This document shows positions 14,701 to 24,970 of a stretch of 64,000 nucleotides of DNA, one piece after another. Below the pieces are notes generated by a model that was not told the origin of the DNA, made no database searches, and was given only the letters and a program-made list of their open reading frames with translations. The DNA is from Zantedeschia hybrid cultivar (lineage: Eukaryota > Streptophyta > Magnoliopsida > Alismatales > Araceae): positions 29,206,379-29,270,378 of the forward strand of contig JARZZO010000003.1 in assembly GCA_030544215.1 (NCBI GenBank), in the 5' to 3' direction. Numbering within the stretch: position 1 is the first letter of the stretch; each line of letters starts with the position of its first letter. Both the position numbers and the translations under genes were made by a program.

Positions 14701-17700
14701 TACCTTGTTCTAAAGGAAAGCCGAGGTATTTATCTTCCCCTCTCTGTACGGCATCGTAGGGGCCGTTGCCCTCATGGGCCTAGCTGGCCCATGATCCACG
14801 CCCTTTGATCGAGGGGATCATGGGTTACTAGGCTGGAAGGAGGGATCTCCTCTCATGATGAGGGAAGTAGATCGTGGAAACTTGCCTTTAGTGGACAGTT
14901 ATGCTGTTAGCCGTAAGACCCGCCTAATGGCGGGGTGGAGTTATGGATTGACCCAGGGGAACCTACTCTCGGGAGACCGTGACCTTCGAGTCTAGGGGCC
15001 TTGCTTCCTCCAGTCGAAGCAAAGGCTCTGGGTCACCGAAAGAATCAGATCCTCTCGGTAGTCGGGAGCTTCAACTGAGACGTCAGTGATCTCGGCGCTT
15101 ATCGACTGAGGCATTGGCCCCCTTAGGGCTTAGCTCTCTAGGGAACCAAGACCCCACATTTTGGGTCCCGGCCTTTAACTTGCCCATTGGGAAGCCTGGA
15201 GAAGTTACATGACACCATCGCGTGATAGCTTATAGGTGCGGGCCCTTGGGCTTTCTACTAGTTGGGCTTGATTGGGCCATACCCCAATGACCCCTCATCA
15301 CTGGCCCCCACACTCCCAATTTCGAAATTCGAATGTGGAAGTGTCATAAAGCAGGAGGCCTAAAGAGGGTTGAAAGACAGGCGGGTGCGAGAAACAGGAC
15401 GCCGGTTGTACGCCGAAAGGATGTTCATTTAAGGAAGGAGATGACGTCCTCTTGCTGCTCACACCCTTTGAACAGTATCAGATGTGTCGGACGTACACGT
15501 AGTGCCGTTCTGTGGGCGAGAAGACGTCTTGAGTCATCATGATGGCGTACGTCCCTTTGGCTTTTGACGATACATCTGGTCAGTCATCATGGCAGACCAT
15601 TTTGACCCCTCTCGGTATCCTAGGCGAGTCAAGGATGCGGGGGACTTGGTTGACTTTCCCCTATAAAGGCGAGGTCTAGGGAAGGCTAATCTTCTTTCAG
15701 CACTATCCTGAGCATTTCCTTCACTCGTCGGAGTTGGGGAAGAGGGGATTCACCATCGCCCTACATCTCCTGCGTTCTTTCCAGTGAGTCCATCCTGACT
15801 TTTGGGTCTGCTCTTGTTGATTCTTTGCGGTCCTTTAGGGCTTATTCATCATCTCCTTCTTCTAGGTCCACTTCTTGGTCCCCGGAATCCTCGACCTCCT
15901 CCTTGTTTAGTGACTCTTCCTCCCTCTGGTCCGAGGATCTCTCGAAAACTCTAGGTATGACCTCCGATGAGGTTGCTAGAACTTTCACGCAATCGGACAG
16001 GAGGGCTCCGGTGCTGGCCCGGTATAGCCGTAACGTTATTAAACAGGCGGAGCTACAACAAAATGATGGAGGAGTACAGGGTGCCCCACAGGTATCGCTT
16101 GGTAGCAGCCGCCCCAGGTGACCGACTCTCCTCCGAGGCCCCTAATTCCTTTGTAGCCTATAAGGAGATGTTTCTCGGGGACTTTCATCTTCCGGTTTCC
16201 CTTTTTGTTTGTAACCTCTTACAGTAATACCGACTGACTCCTGTACAACTTATCCCCAACACTTGGTTCTACATATATGCCTGCCTTCTCATCTGTCATG
16301 AGCGAAGGGTAAATCCCACGGCCATCCTTTTCAAGTGTATGTTCTAACGCTTGCCTTACACCAAGATTGACAACTTAAGAACCTTCCCGAGTATGGACAC
16401 TCGGGGAAAAGGTTGGCTTAAGGGCCTTTCCCGAGTGTCCTCACTCGTTGGCTTTAGAGTCCTTCCCGAGTGTGGGCACTCGGAGAAAAGATTGGCTTAA
16501 AAGTCCTTCCCGAGTGCCCACACTCGGGAAATAGATTGACTTAAGAGCCTTTTTGACTGTGGGCACTCGGGGAAAAGATTGGCTTAAGGGCCCTTCTTGA
16601 GTGTGGACACTCGGAGAAAAGATTGGCTTAAGAGCCCTTCCCGAGTGTGGGCACTTAGGGAAAATATTGGATGCCGACACATCCCCACGTTATGGGTCTC
16701 GGCCTTTAACTTGCCCATTGGGGAACCTGGAGAAGTCACGTAACGCCATCGCGTGACAGCCTATAGGTCGTTGGTCCTTGGGCTTTCTGCTAGTTGGGCC
16801 TGATTGGGCCGGACCCCAATCACCTCTCATCACTAGCCCCCACACTCCCAGTTCCGAAATTCGAATGTAGGAGTGACATGAAGCGGGAGGCCCAAAGAGG
16901 GTTGAAGGACCGACGGACGTAGGAAACGGAGTGACGACTGTACGTCGAAAGGACGCCTATTTAAGGAAGGGAATGACGTCCCCCTACTGCTCGCACCCTT
17001 TGAACGGTATCGGATGTGTCGGACGTACACATGACGCCGTTCCCGAGTGTAGAGGCATAAAAATGCAAATTGCTTTAGTCCCACATCGGTTTATAGCGAA
17101 AATATGTGTATGCTTATAAGCATAGCGCAACCTCTCTCCCCAACCTCAGGGGAGGCACGCAAATTTGCACGTATCCACAATGACGCCATCTGTGGAAACT
17201 GAACATAAAGCCACCAACTTGTCTGAGTACCCCTAACCGGCCTGACCCGTTCAACGGCTCAAAGGGGTCCGCACACGCCTACCTTCACTGGGAGACTGTG
17301 TAGAGGCATAAAAACGGCAAACTGCTTTAGTCCCACATCAGTTGTAGTGAAAATATGTGTGTGCTTATAAGCATAGCGCAACCACTTTGCCCAATGAGCA
17401 CCCTTTTCTAAGGAAAAGGACAAAATCCCACCTCTGCTCTGGGGACAATATCTCAGGGGAGGCATACAAATTTCAACGCATCCACACTCGTCACTAATGG
17501 CACATTTCTTGATGCCCTTATGCAATGTCAATCTGGAGCTTCTTGGAATGCCATTAAAGGTGAAATTATTACTTTGGAGAGCACTTTTAGATGACCTAAC
17601 TGTGATGGGTTATTGATTCTAATCCCTAACTTGCAAGAAGAGTAATTGTCAACTGTGAGTTCCATTACATTGGTGACATTGCAGTGGGGGACATATGGAC

Positions 17701-20700
17701 ATTAATCAATTGACTTCCTACATGCTCACCTTTCTTTATGCATATAGATGCTATGTATGAGTTAGTTGACCACTTGAGGAAACATGACTAAGAACTATAA
17801 GCTAGAGAGTCCTCATAACTTGTCCTACATTGAGAAGGCTGGAACACCATGTAGAAGGTTTCATAAGAATGCACTTGGAAGCTATTGCTGCTGTGCTGAC
17901 TAGACTTATCAAATGGCAGTGAAAATGTCTTAGAGAGATGCACCTGTAAGGGATATGTAATGTTGTTGTTTTTTTCCTTCAAAAGGTGGTAGGTTTAAGC
18001 ACCAATTTATATAAATACATAGAAATAATACAACTGAGCTCAGACTAGTATGTGGAGAGGAAGAGAAGAAATATAGGCACATTGTGAATAGTAAATACAT
18101 GGTACGGGACTAAACGGCTTTCACCACCAAGGGAATGGATCAACAACTATTAATGAAGCGAGATAAATGCCATGATTGGAACTACTAGTGTCATGCTAGG
18201 TCAAGTCCGTGCAACATCTACCACTGGAGAAAGAAGACAAGAAAGTATGGGTGAATTTACAAATGTTACTATCCTGGAACTGTAAAAAGATCCATGCAAA
18301 GTTCATCGTCCAACAGTAAATAAACATCTGTTCATACTCCTTAGTTGTAAGCTCCCATGCCCAATGGATTGCCTCCCTCTTGAAGTAATCTCCAAAGCTG
18401 AAGTTACCAAGCATCTCAAAGAAGGTGTGATGACGAGCTGTTCTCCCCACATTATCCACATCAGTTGTCCGTATGCACCGCTGTGCTGTTGTAGCACGAG
18501 GAACTTGTCGAGGTGCCTGCATGAACCATATCAATGTTGCTGCATCAGTCAATGGTCTTCAAATTTTGACAACATTTCTCCCCTTGAAAATATCCAATTC
18601 CAAAACTATAAGCACAATAATCCCTCCTGATGTCTGCATTAATCCCTGTTAGATTTTTGTGGAAGCATGAGCTATCCTCAAGAAGAAGAAAAATGCAGTA
18701 TCAAACCATAATATCCAAGCTGTGAAAGCTTCAATAAGTAGCTAGATAACCAAAATAATAAAACCAAAGATGTAATGCAATAACAGAAGAATAAGCAGAA
18801 GAATCTACAAACCAATCCTAATGTATATCGGGAACATATACAACCAAGAATGTTTGAACAGCGAAAGCCTTTCTTCACAAAACAAGGATAAAATGTGGGA
18901 CTTCTACAGTTAGCAGAGATATATTATCAGTGACTTTATCTCAACCCTATGATCAAACATATCTACCCATGTATATAACCTTGACTGACCAATACTACGT
19001 CCAACATATCTAGTCCAATTACACTGCTATCTTTAAAACATTTCCTTCAAGGATCATTATCTCGTTCTGGATAACCAGAATAACCTTGAGATCAAACCAT
19101 AAAATTCATCCAAGAGTGTCCTATCCTATTTCAAACATGGCATTATATCAATGTCACAAGACATAAAAAGTTCTTTTAGCATCTTCTGTTGAGGTCTTAG
19201 TGCTTTGCTCTCCTACACTAAGATTTATATAGTTTCAACTAACAATTCCTCATGACCTTTAATATCAATCAACTACTTGTGATCTGAAAAAAAATATCTA
19301 CCAAGAGGCTTCATTATAATGCTTAATATTTAGTATCCTGTGCTAGACTTTAGCATCCTATGCTAATTGTTTTCTTTACTAAGACGCAAGTCATACAAAT
19401 GTCACAGGTAGTCTGTCACTTTTTTCTTAGAAAACAGGGCATACTATCAATTTTATTAAGAAAAAGGGAAGTGATAAATCCAGGTACCCAAAGTGCTAAA
19501 CCTCAGGTTATGAGGACCCAGGGTGATATACCTCAGGTTGTGAGGCCCAAGGCGATACACCTCAGGTTATGAGGTAGAATTCGAACACTAAAAGACTGCA
19601 ACATAGAACAGACTCTCGTTTCCCTGTTTGTTATTGAGTAATAATTTAAAAACACTGACATATGCCAGAATCCAGATACAAAGTTTCCCGTTTTATATCT
19701 AGGATAGGGATGTTCCATAAAATTTTGCCCAGAAGTTGATGTGTGATGAAGTTGTTGCACATCAATATAGGCACATTCCCTAGGAACATGAATGATTTCT
19801 CTCCTACCAGATATGCCAAAGGATTTTGTAAAGGGAAGCATTTGTCAAAAGTCACATTTATATCCTCTATAAGATTGCGTAATGTCTGGGTCATTCATGA
19901 ATGGGGTTGACTCTAGAAACATCCCTTGAGGTGGGGGAAGGATGACAGCACTCAGGATGATTTTACAGCAAAAGACTTTGTTGTCTAATTACCAGACAAA
20001 AAAGGCTTTTGCCATTGATTGGGCCTTGTGATGGCAAACTATTGTAAGATGTAATTGGCTTGGCAACAATTGTTGCTGCTGCATGATGACTAAATCCAGA
20101 TCAAAGGTGCTTTCCTAGTAGAACAAGCCTCTCCATGGTAATTGATTCGATTTTAATTGTGCGCATGGATATTGAAACACCATGGGTTATGGAAATCCAG
20201 TAGAGCTTGGAAAACTCCATACAGCTTCCACCAATAGAAGTGACTTCCAGATGAGACGAAGGGGGGCCACCACTGTACAAGGACGGCCAAGGATTGTCCC
20301 TCAGAAAACTGACAAACACATTCTAATGTGGTGAACTCTAGAGAATAGAGATGAGCTCTCCAAAAAAGAGAACCCCGACATCTTGATTTTATGATCTACA
20401 TACAGCCAGGAGGTGCCTCAGAGAGTCAGAGGAAGGAGCTTGAGAGGCAGAAACCAAGGATACATGAGCTTCTACAAGCAGAAAAACATCCAGTCAGAGC
20501 ATCAGAGGCAGAAATGCTCATTCTCTCCACTTATTGTCTCATTACTGGAAAATGGAAAGACAGATAATCTATCTTGTTCTGATATCAAAGCCGAAGTCCT
20601 CTTAATGGCATCACATGTTCAATAGTTCTTTGGCTCCAATATCTTCATGACTGGAACAGTGAGCCCTATCTTATTTCTCCACTGTGATAAATGGAGTGCT

Positions 20701-22418
20701 ATTAAGAATGTCCAAGATAGTCTTCATATGCTGATAAAACGCATCAATGTGAGCCTCAATTTGTTCAGCACAACTAACATATAGGTTCTTTCCCCTCTAT
20801 TCACATGGATTCCATCCTTGACTGCAAATTATGGAATACCAGAGAGAAAATGCTAGAAACAATGATACTTACATGAATCAAACTCCACAATCATTCTGCT
20901 TCCTAGATGTTTAAACTTTGCCACGATGTTGCATACAGCCCATTTCTCTCACCATAAAAATCATCCTAATACCATTCACAAATGGTTCCCTAACTTGTAA
21001 TGAGTCTCATTTATTTGTTTTAAGTGGGAAAACATGTGATATATTGATTTATTCCAAAGCAGTAGTCTCTAAATATTCTAATGCTACCTTTTTTGAAAGT
21101 AAGAGTTATCATTTCATTAATACCTGCCCCTTCCTTGAGCTTCATAGTCAAGTCTATTGATAACAAAAGGTATATCCTGTTATCAAGCACAATATATTTA
21201 AAGGGAAATGGTATAAAAAACATTGGAATGTTTTATAATTTCTATCTATATTATATAAAAAATGGAGGATTTAGTTAAATGTTCATCAGTTCTAGAACAA
21301 AACCAAATTATCCCATACGGTCTACGTGATATTTCAGTTATCCCCCTTTTTATTGCATTTTTAACTGTTTTCATACTCGGTGTAGATTGTTTAGTGAACT
21401 ATGAATGAAAGGAATCATTTATTTATCTGATAGGGTGAATAGAACCCACCAACTTCGTTTAACCAGGGGCCTGGGGATTATCATCACACATGTTAATTAT
21501 CTTTCTCGATTTTGATCCAGATAACAAGTAGAACAAATCATCAAGAGTCATCCATTACAGTGGCGTCAAATTAGGGTATGATCTACAACCTCAGAGACCT
21601 ACACCTGTTTCGAAGCTGGCTGCCAAATGTATGTACAATCTCACCCAGAAGATTACAGGAATCTGGAATTTGTCAGTAATAGTAATTCCACACTATTTTC
21701 AGATAATATACGATCATTATTCTGTAAATTTTAATAAATCAACACCTTATTTGGATTGTTCATGCGACTATCTTTTGTTTTTCTCCTTTTTCATCTCTGA
21801 TATTGAGGTCTGTAATGTGAGGCATTGGAAAAGAAGTTAACATAGTTGATTTTGCTTCAGCCATGCAAAAAGCAGGAGACATTTCAATCTCTGACATGCA
21901 TCTAACATGTACAAACACAACCAAGCAATATCCTCATCAGTGATTTCTGGAGGTCATATGGAGCTTTCTGAAGATCATTAACTTTGTCAACGCACCTTTC
22001 CTAGAAAGATAGGCTTAAATTGAAGCATTCCAGCAATTGTGAGTAGAACAGTGGGATCATCTGGCACAAGGGAAGCACTTGGGAGTATCTCATGGCCTCG
22101 TGATGCATAGAAATCAAGAAAACATTTACGTATTTCGTCTCCACTCATAGGGTAGCTTTTGGATGTTCCTTCTGTTGTTACTTTGGTCACAGACTGCAGT
22201 GAGGCTGCAAACCAACATGAACTATTCTTTTGTGAGAAGAGATGAAACCAAGAGGTATCATGTTATTCCAAATATCCCGCAATAACAAAGAAGTAAACCT
22301 GATATATTTCTTGTAGTGAATATCCTTTTCTGTGATGCTTTTGAATGGTGCAGGGCCTTTGAAGAGAAGTCAGAAGTCATCCTCCTGGTAGAGCATGCAT
22401 ATTTCATGCAGCCACAAC
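2571..22418 (-). CDS. EMB86: Alanine--tRNA ligase, chloroplastic/mitochondrial (multi-exon, 3' end outside window)
   Basis: Class II aminoacyl-tRNA synthetase that joins alanine to tRNA(Ala) in plastids and mitochondria and clears mischarged Ser/Gly through an editing domain. Eleven exons, all with GT-AG borders and matching phases: 22418-22299, 22204-21996, 18516-18338, 10389-10311, 7074-6940, 6845-6696, 5961-5851, 5718-4795, 3883-3611 and 2780-2571, preceded by a candidate exon 1 near 34.7 kb. Visible landmarks in order: class II motif 1 (HHTFFEMLGNFSFGDYFK), the motif 2 region (RLWVSVFREDNEAY), FWTSGATGPCGPCSEIYYD, motif 3 (GMGLERMAQIL), editing-domain zinc ligands HHTATHLL and CGGTH. The exons give about 790 residues of an expected roughly 950-1000. 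The C-terminal DHHA1/C-Ala part must lie beyond position 1. Every exon is open, so the gene looks functional. The family and its bacterial-type identity are established; organelle targeting is inferred from family and N-terminus. Confidence 0.93.
3611..3883 (-). CDS. EMB86: AlaRS exon: editing domain zinc motif
   Basis: Begins VHHTATHLLQSALKRVIG with the HxxxH zinc pair of the editing site, then LVAFDRLRFDFNF and AGAIAMFGEKYGEQ. 273 nt, donor CAG|GTATT. Confidence 0.94.
4795..5718 (-). CDS. EMB86: AlaRS exon: tRNA-recognition and start of editing region
   Basis: Longest exon, 924 nt (308 codons). Begins IIGDHMRAVVFLISDGVYPS, then GRGYVVRRLIRRVVRTGRLL, KDAFLLYDTFGFPVETT, and LLDRTPFYAESGGQIGD of the tRNA-SAD/editing fold. 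No stop, so under purifying constraint by appearance. Confidence 0.95.
5851..5961 (-). CDS. EMB86: AlaRS exon: linker after motif 3
   Basis: Encodes VPNNYETDLIFPIIDKASEL and continues to TKTNLK. 111 nt, phase 0 at both ends; leads directly into the DHMRAVVFLISDGV block of the next exon. Confidence 0.92.
6480..6545. repeat. Pyrimidine-rich tract in intron
   Basis: Nearly pure C/T run (TCTTTCTTTCTTTCTCTTC type) inside the intron between exons 6696 and 5961. Confidence 0.7.
6696..6845 (-). CDS. EMB86: AlaRS exon: motif 3
   Basis: Encodes RFIEFYNLVFMEYNKKDDGS and the class II motif 3 GMGLERMAQIL. 150 nt, phase 0 at both ends, donor AAG|GTAAAA. Confidence 0.94.
6940..7074 (-). CDS. EMB86: AlaRS exon: ATP/alanine-site segment
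   Basis: Encodes VGVPRERIKRMGEDDN and FWTSGATGPCGPCSEIYYD, a signature block of AlaRS catalytic domains. 135 nt, phase 0 at both ends. Confidence 0.94.
7075..10310. other. EMB86: AlaRS intron, 3.2 kb
   Basis: Contains one copy of the GGTATCGG-type repeat near 8.07-8.30 kb. The rest shows no coding similarity. Short open frames at 7.9, 8.6 and 9.2 kb have no family motif. Confidence 0.7.
8075..8297. repeat. MITE-like GGTATCGG repeat, copy 1
   Basis: About 220 bp built from GTACCGATA/GTATCGGCCGATAC phrases around a T-rich centre that carries CAAATGAGTGGTATCGG. It begins near AAGGACAGCAGTACTGG and ends near CAGCCAACCATGG. The copy at 13.35-13.60 kb is the same element reversed. Confidence 0.7.
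10311..10389 (-). CDS. EMB86: AlaRS exon: motif 2 region (79 nt micro-sized exon)
   Basis: Encodes FGLPPDRLWVSVFREDNEAY and SIWHDE between acceptor TTTCAG and donor GAG|GTGAAT. The length is 79 nt, so skipping it would shift the frame. It is isolated by a 3.2-kb intron downstream and a 7.9-kb intron upstream, which carry inverted copies of one MITE-like repeat. Confidence 0.92.
13348..13602. repeat. MITE-like GGTATCGG repeat, copy 2 (inverted relative to copy 1)
   Basis: About 255 bp. Starts CCATGGTTGGCAGTATCGG and ends CTACTGCCATCCTTG, so the ends form an imperfect terminal inverted repeat (TGGCAGTA core). Inside are CCACTCATTTGCATT next to an A run and many GTATCGG/CCGATAC phrases. Its reverse complement lines up with copy 1 along its length. 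Confidence 0.75.
15825..16335 (+). pseudogene. Degenerate 'putative gypsy-type transposon' domain ORF (PF04195-like)
   Basis: First frame from 15825: Ser-rich MRSFRAYSSSPSSRSTSWSP to about NDGG. A +1 shift near 16060 then gives EEYRVPHRYRLVAAAPGDRL, SFVAYKEMFLGDFHLPVSLF, a stop at 16225-16227, and YRLTPVQLIPNTW. The pattern 'Y-x-hydrophobic-P-x-x-x-D-R ... F-x-x-Y-x-x-x-F-x-x-x-x-x-L-P ... L-x-P-N-x-W' is that of the plant family PF04195 found in non-autonomous Gypsy elements. Function unknown. Broken by one shift and at least one stop. Confidence 0.6.
16383..16676. repeat. 44-bp tandem repeat with palindromic core
   Basis: About seven units of roughly 44 bp, each containing CCCGAGTGTGGGCACTCGGG (8-bp arms, 4-bp loop) followed by AAAAGATTGGCTTAAGAG. 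One unit is short (about 35 bp). Compensating differences keep several arms paired. Confidence 0.88.
17048..17486 (+). mobile_element. TRIM (short terminal-repeat retrotransposon)
   Basis: 439 bp. Left LTR 17048-17179 and right LTR 17299-17486 share TGTAGAGGCATAAAAA, CTTTAGTCCCACATC, GTGCTTATAAGCATAGCGCA and the end ATCCACA, giving TG...CA termini. A primer-site-like sequence (TGACGCCATCTGTGG) follows the left LTR. The internal part is about 119 bp and non-coding. The right LTR has about 56 bp more than the left. The 5-bp flanks (CCGAG and CTCGT) do not match, so target duplication is not shown. Confidence 0.78.
17487..18337. other. Intron remainder before motif 1 exon
   Basis: No recognisable repeat or coding sequence. 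The exon at 18338-18516 follows. Confidence 0.5.
18338..18516 (-). CDS. EMB86: AlaRS exon: class II motif 1
   Basis: Encodes PRATTAQRCIRTTDVDNVG and HHTFFEMLGNFSFGDYFK. The usual Val after FLGK is Ala here. The donor GGA|GTATGA leaves two nucleotides that complete the Glu codon before FGLPPDR. Confidence 0.93.
18517..21995. other. EMB86: AlaRS intron, 3.5 kb
   Basis: Apart from the 30-bp triplet repeat at 19.5 kb, nothing recognisable was found. Short open frames show no motifs. Confidence 0.6.
19501..19575. repeat. Three tandem 30-bp units with CCTCAGGTTATGAGG
   Basis: The phrase CCTCAGGTT(A/G)TGAGG (ends CCTCA...TGAGG are complementary) recurs at 19501, 19531 and 19560 with a period of 29-30 bp. 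It lies in the intron between exons 18516 and 21996. Confidence 0.85.
21996..22204 (-). CDS. EMB86: AlaRS exon: start of the catalytic domain
   Basis: Encodes SGDEIRKCFLDFYASRGHEI and then LVPDDPTVLLTIAGMLQFKP, the conserved opening of the AlaRS aminoacylation domain. It ends FLGK with donor AAAG|GTGCG. Confidence 0.93.
22299..22418 (-). CDS. EMB86: AlaRS exon: end of presequence
   Basis: Acceptor GGTTAG at 22419, donor CAG|GT at 22299/22298. It encodes a basic, Ser/Thr-rich stretch ending RIFTTRNIS with no similarity to the catalytic core, fitting the variable presequence. The split codon (G|CC) joins the next exon exactly. Confidence 0.7.
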
Positions 22419-23247
22419 CTAACCAAAAATTAATGCAAAACAATATGCAGGTAATGCAGAAAAGCCAAAAAGAGTCAATTTACTTTTAAGCCTACAAGTA
22501 GCTATTCTCTATTGCTTCCATTTCTGTAGGAAATTATCATCACAAGCTTAAGGACCTAGTGTAGAGACAATTAGACCAGCAGTTTCTGCCCACGTATCAG
22601 TCTGACATCCACCTTATAGTATATTGGCCCAAAAGGCTAGTGAGGTGGAAGGAAAAGAACAATCTAGGTGATTTCAGTACATACTACATACCAGTTGAAA
22701 AGAACTAACAACTTGTCGTACTTGCCTTTTTACCCAAGATAGACAATTTTAAATTTTGAAGGAAAAAATAATAAACAAAGGCAAATGATAATACACTACA
22801 AGAACATATATGAACAAATCAAATGAGAAAATAAGACACCATGAAAACATGATTTAGTGAAAGGCAACATATCCTATGAGAAATCACAACAATGATAAGC
22901 TCAAGCATCCTTGATAGCCATAATGTTTTGGATAACTCTCGTTAAATCCCATTATCACCACCATCGCCATCATCATCCAAATCTCAACTAACTGGGTTCA
23001 GGGACACAAATCCTCTTCCATCATTCTGCTCCATCATATATCATATCTACATTCAAGATACCTAATTTAATCTCTTTCTTCACTACCTCAATCCAAGCTG
23101 TTTCAATCTTCAACATCAGTACTTATAACCCTCTAAAAAATGCTTAATTGTATCCCTCAGCAGCTCTTCCTATCAGTCTCTTTTGCATGTGTAGAAAAAA
23201 CCATCTCAAATGACTTTTCACCAACTTTATTCCCTAGTGACACTACC
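22419..23247. other. Intron 1, part between exon and Athila-like insertion
   Basis: AT-rich DNA with no coding signal. It ends in CTACC (23243-23247), the left target-site copy of the Athila-like element. Confidence 0.6.
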
Positions 23248-24948
23248 TGATAAGTTGATAGTTTTGATCATTAAAAAGGACAAATGCACGCATCATACTC
23301 ATAATTTTATGTGTAAAATAGCATGAAATGATAGATAATTTTATACCGATGCCAACGGTACCAATTTTGTTAAATTCCGAATTAAAAACATTGTCATTTC
23401 ATGTGAATAACGGAGTATAATGCATTTACGATTTTTCGGCAAAACCGAGATAATAAATAAATTTATTTCAGCATAAATATATTATTATTCATGATAAAAC
23501 TCTAATTCACATTTATTTTTGTGTGAACAGGACATGAAGAGGCTGTGGTGCAGTGGTTAAGTCTCTGGAGACTTGTAGAAGGTCTAATGTTCAAATCTCA
23601 GCAAGAATATCCATCATTTTGCAAAAATAAACAAACCAAGGGCAAACTAGGGATAAAAAGTGTAAAAAAGGTTGCCCTAATCCTTTACCTAAGAAGGGCA
23701 AGAGGAGCCAGCCGCCGTCCCCCTCCCTCCTTTCTTTATTTTAAGCATCTTTCCCCTTTTAAAAAGGTCCTTCTTCCTTTTTGGGGGGCTCTCTCTTGAA
23801 TTTTGAATTTCTCTCTCCCTAGACCGCACCTCTCCGCTACTCTCCCTCTTGCTTTTGGCTTTTATTCTCTCTTCCCTAGGGTTTTGGGTTGCACCCCTTT
23901 CTCTCCCACTTTTTCTCTCTGCTTTTCTCTCTCTCTCTCTCTCTCACGCTCCCTTCATCTTTCTCTCTCTCCCTTTTCCCTACTTCTCTCCTCTCAGCCG
24001 CACACCCTATCTCTCTTCTACTTTGTCTCTCTCTCCCCCAACACCTCTCTCTCACGAGTCCTGTCTCTCTCTCTCTCTCACTTTCTCTCTCTCTCTCTCT
24101 CTCCCTCGCACCCTGTCTCTCTCTGCCCCGCCGCCGTACGAGGACAAAGGAGGGCAAACATGTGCCTCCCGCCCCTACACTCCCGCCAAGGCCACTACCG
24201 TACGGTGCCACGTGGTAGTGCCATGGCATTTGCAGGGCCGAACATCGTCGCCCGTGCCCCCCCACCCAGGCGCACCCCGCGCCGCTGTCAACATGCGTTG
24301 CGCCCGTACGTGGCCTGCGCCAGCCACGCGCCCCTCGTTGCCCGTGCCTTGCCTCGCCTCGCCTACCGCGCCCTGCCGCCCGTATGCACCTACCGCGCGG
24401 CCTATTACGCTGGCCCCCTCTCCAGTAGCTTCTACTTCTAGCTGCCCCGACGCACTGCACCGGCCTCCGCTTCACCTACTATGGGCGCACTGCGTCGCCC
24501 GAGCCAGGGCCTTTCATTATTCCATCCCTTATTTGTTGTTTGTTTTATTTAGTTTAATTTGTTGAATCTCCCTTTTCATATATTTAGTTTTAATTCATTG
24601 CATGTATTTTGCAGAACCATGTTTTGATTATTTTAATAGAATGACATTGATACTTCAATCTTTGGTTAATCTCTCTCATGTGTGGTAGTTTTATTGAAGT
24701 TGTGCACGTAGTTAATTTTTAATTAGTTTTCTCATGTTAGACCTAGGTTTAAACTCCCTAAAATAGATTTAGTTAATCAAGTTGTTGTTTGGTTAGTAAC
24801 TAGTTAACTAGTGCAAAACTTTATTTCCCTGTGGATTCGATCCATGCTCACCACTTGCTTCATGCTATATGCTTAAAATATATGAATTTGGATTAATTTG
24901 GATTGACGTTTATACAAGTGTTTAACGACACACATGTTCGAACGATCA
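23248..24948 (+). repeat. 5' LTR of the Athila-like element
   Basis: 1701 bp, TG...CA. It contains a tRNA-like segment (A box TGGTGCAGTGG at 23546-23556; B-box-like TGTTCAAATCT at 23588-23598), a long CT microsatellite (about 23925-24125) and a GC-rich block (about 24130-24500), then AT-rich sequence to the end. Confidence 0.92.
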
Positions 24949-24950
24949 AT

Positions 24951-24970
24951 TTTTGGCGCCGTAGCTGAAG
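24951..24970 (+). other. Primer-binding site region
   Basis: TTTTGGCGCCGTAGCTGAAG directly after the 5' LTR. It resembles the TGGCGCCGTTGCCGGGG site of plant Athila/Tat elements with several changes. Confidence 0.7.

Larger units (their letters stand above)
14474..17047 (+). mobile_element. Non-autonomous Gypsy-type LTR element (LARD-like), partial
   Basis: A direct repeat pair marks the element: about 15160-15515 matches 16690-17045 (shared phrases GGCCTTTAACTTGCCCATT, CATCGCGTGA, GGTTGAA, TGTCGGACGTACAC). The left copy continues through a TATA box (CTATAAAGG at 15661) and probably starts near 14474 (TGTAGCGGTCAG). The right copy is cut short where a TRIM begins at 17048. Between them lie a degenerate PF04195-like frame and a 44-bp tandem array. 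No polymerase genes are seen, so mobilisation would have depended on other elements. The outer limits are uncertain. Confidence 0.65.
10390..18337. other. EMB86: AlaRS intron, 7.9 kb
   Basis: Holds MITE-like copy 2 (13.35-13.60 kb), the 14.5-17.05 kb non-autonomous Gypsy-type element and the TRIM. A (GT)8 microsatellite lies at 11727-11742. The remainder is unannotated AT-rich DNA. Confidence 0.7.

Noticed and set aside
17043..17491. Target-site duplication for the TRIM
   Set aside because: Flanks CCGAG and CTCGT are not direct copies; no shift of the borders gives a match.
23803..24565. Long Ser/Leu-rich and Arg/Glu-rich frames on both strands (also 31821-32696)
   Set aside because: They are read-through of the CT microsatellite and GC-rich block of the LTRs; all frames stay open because of low complexity.
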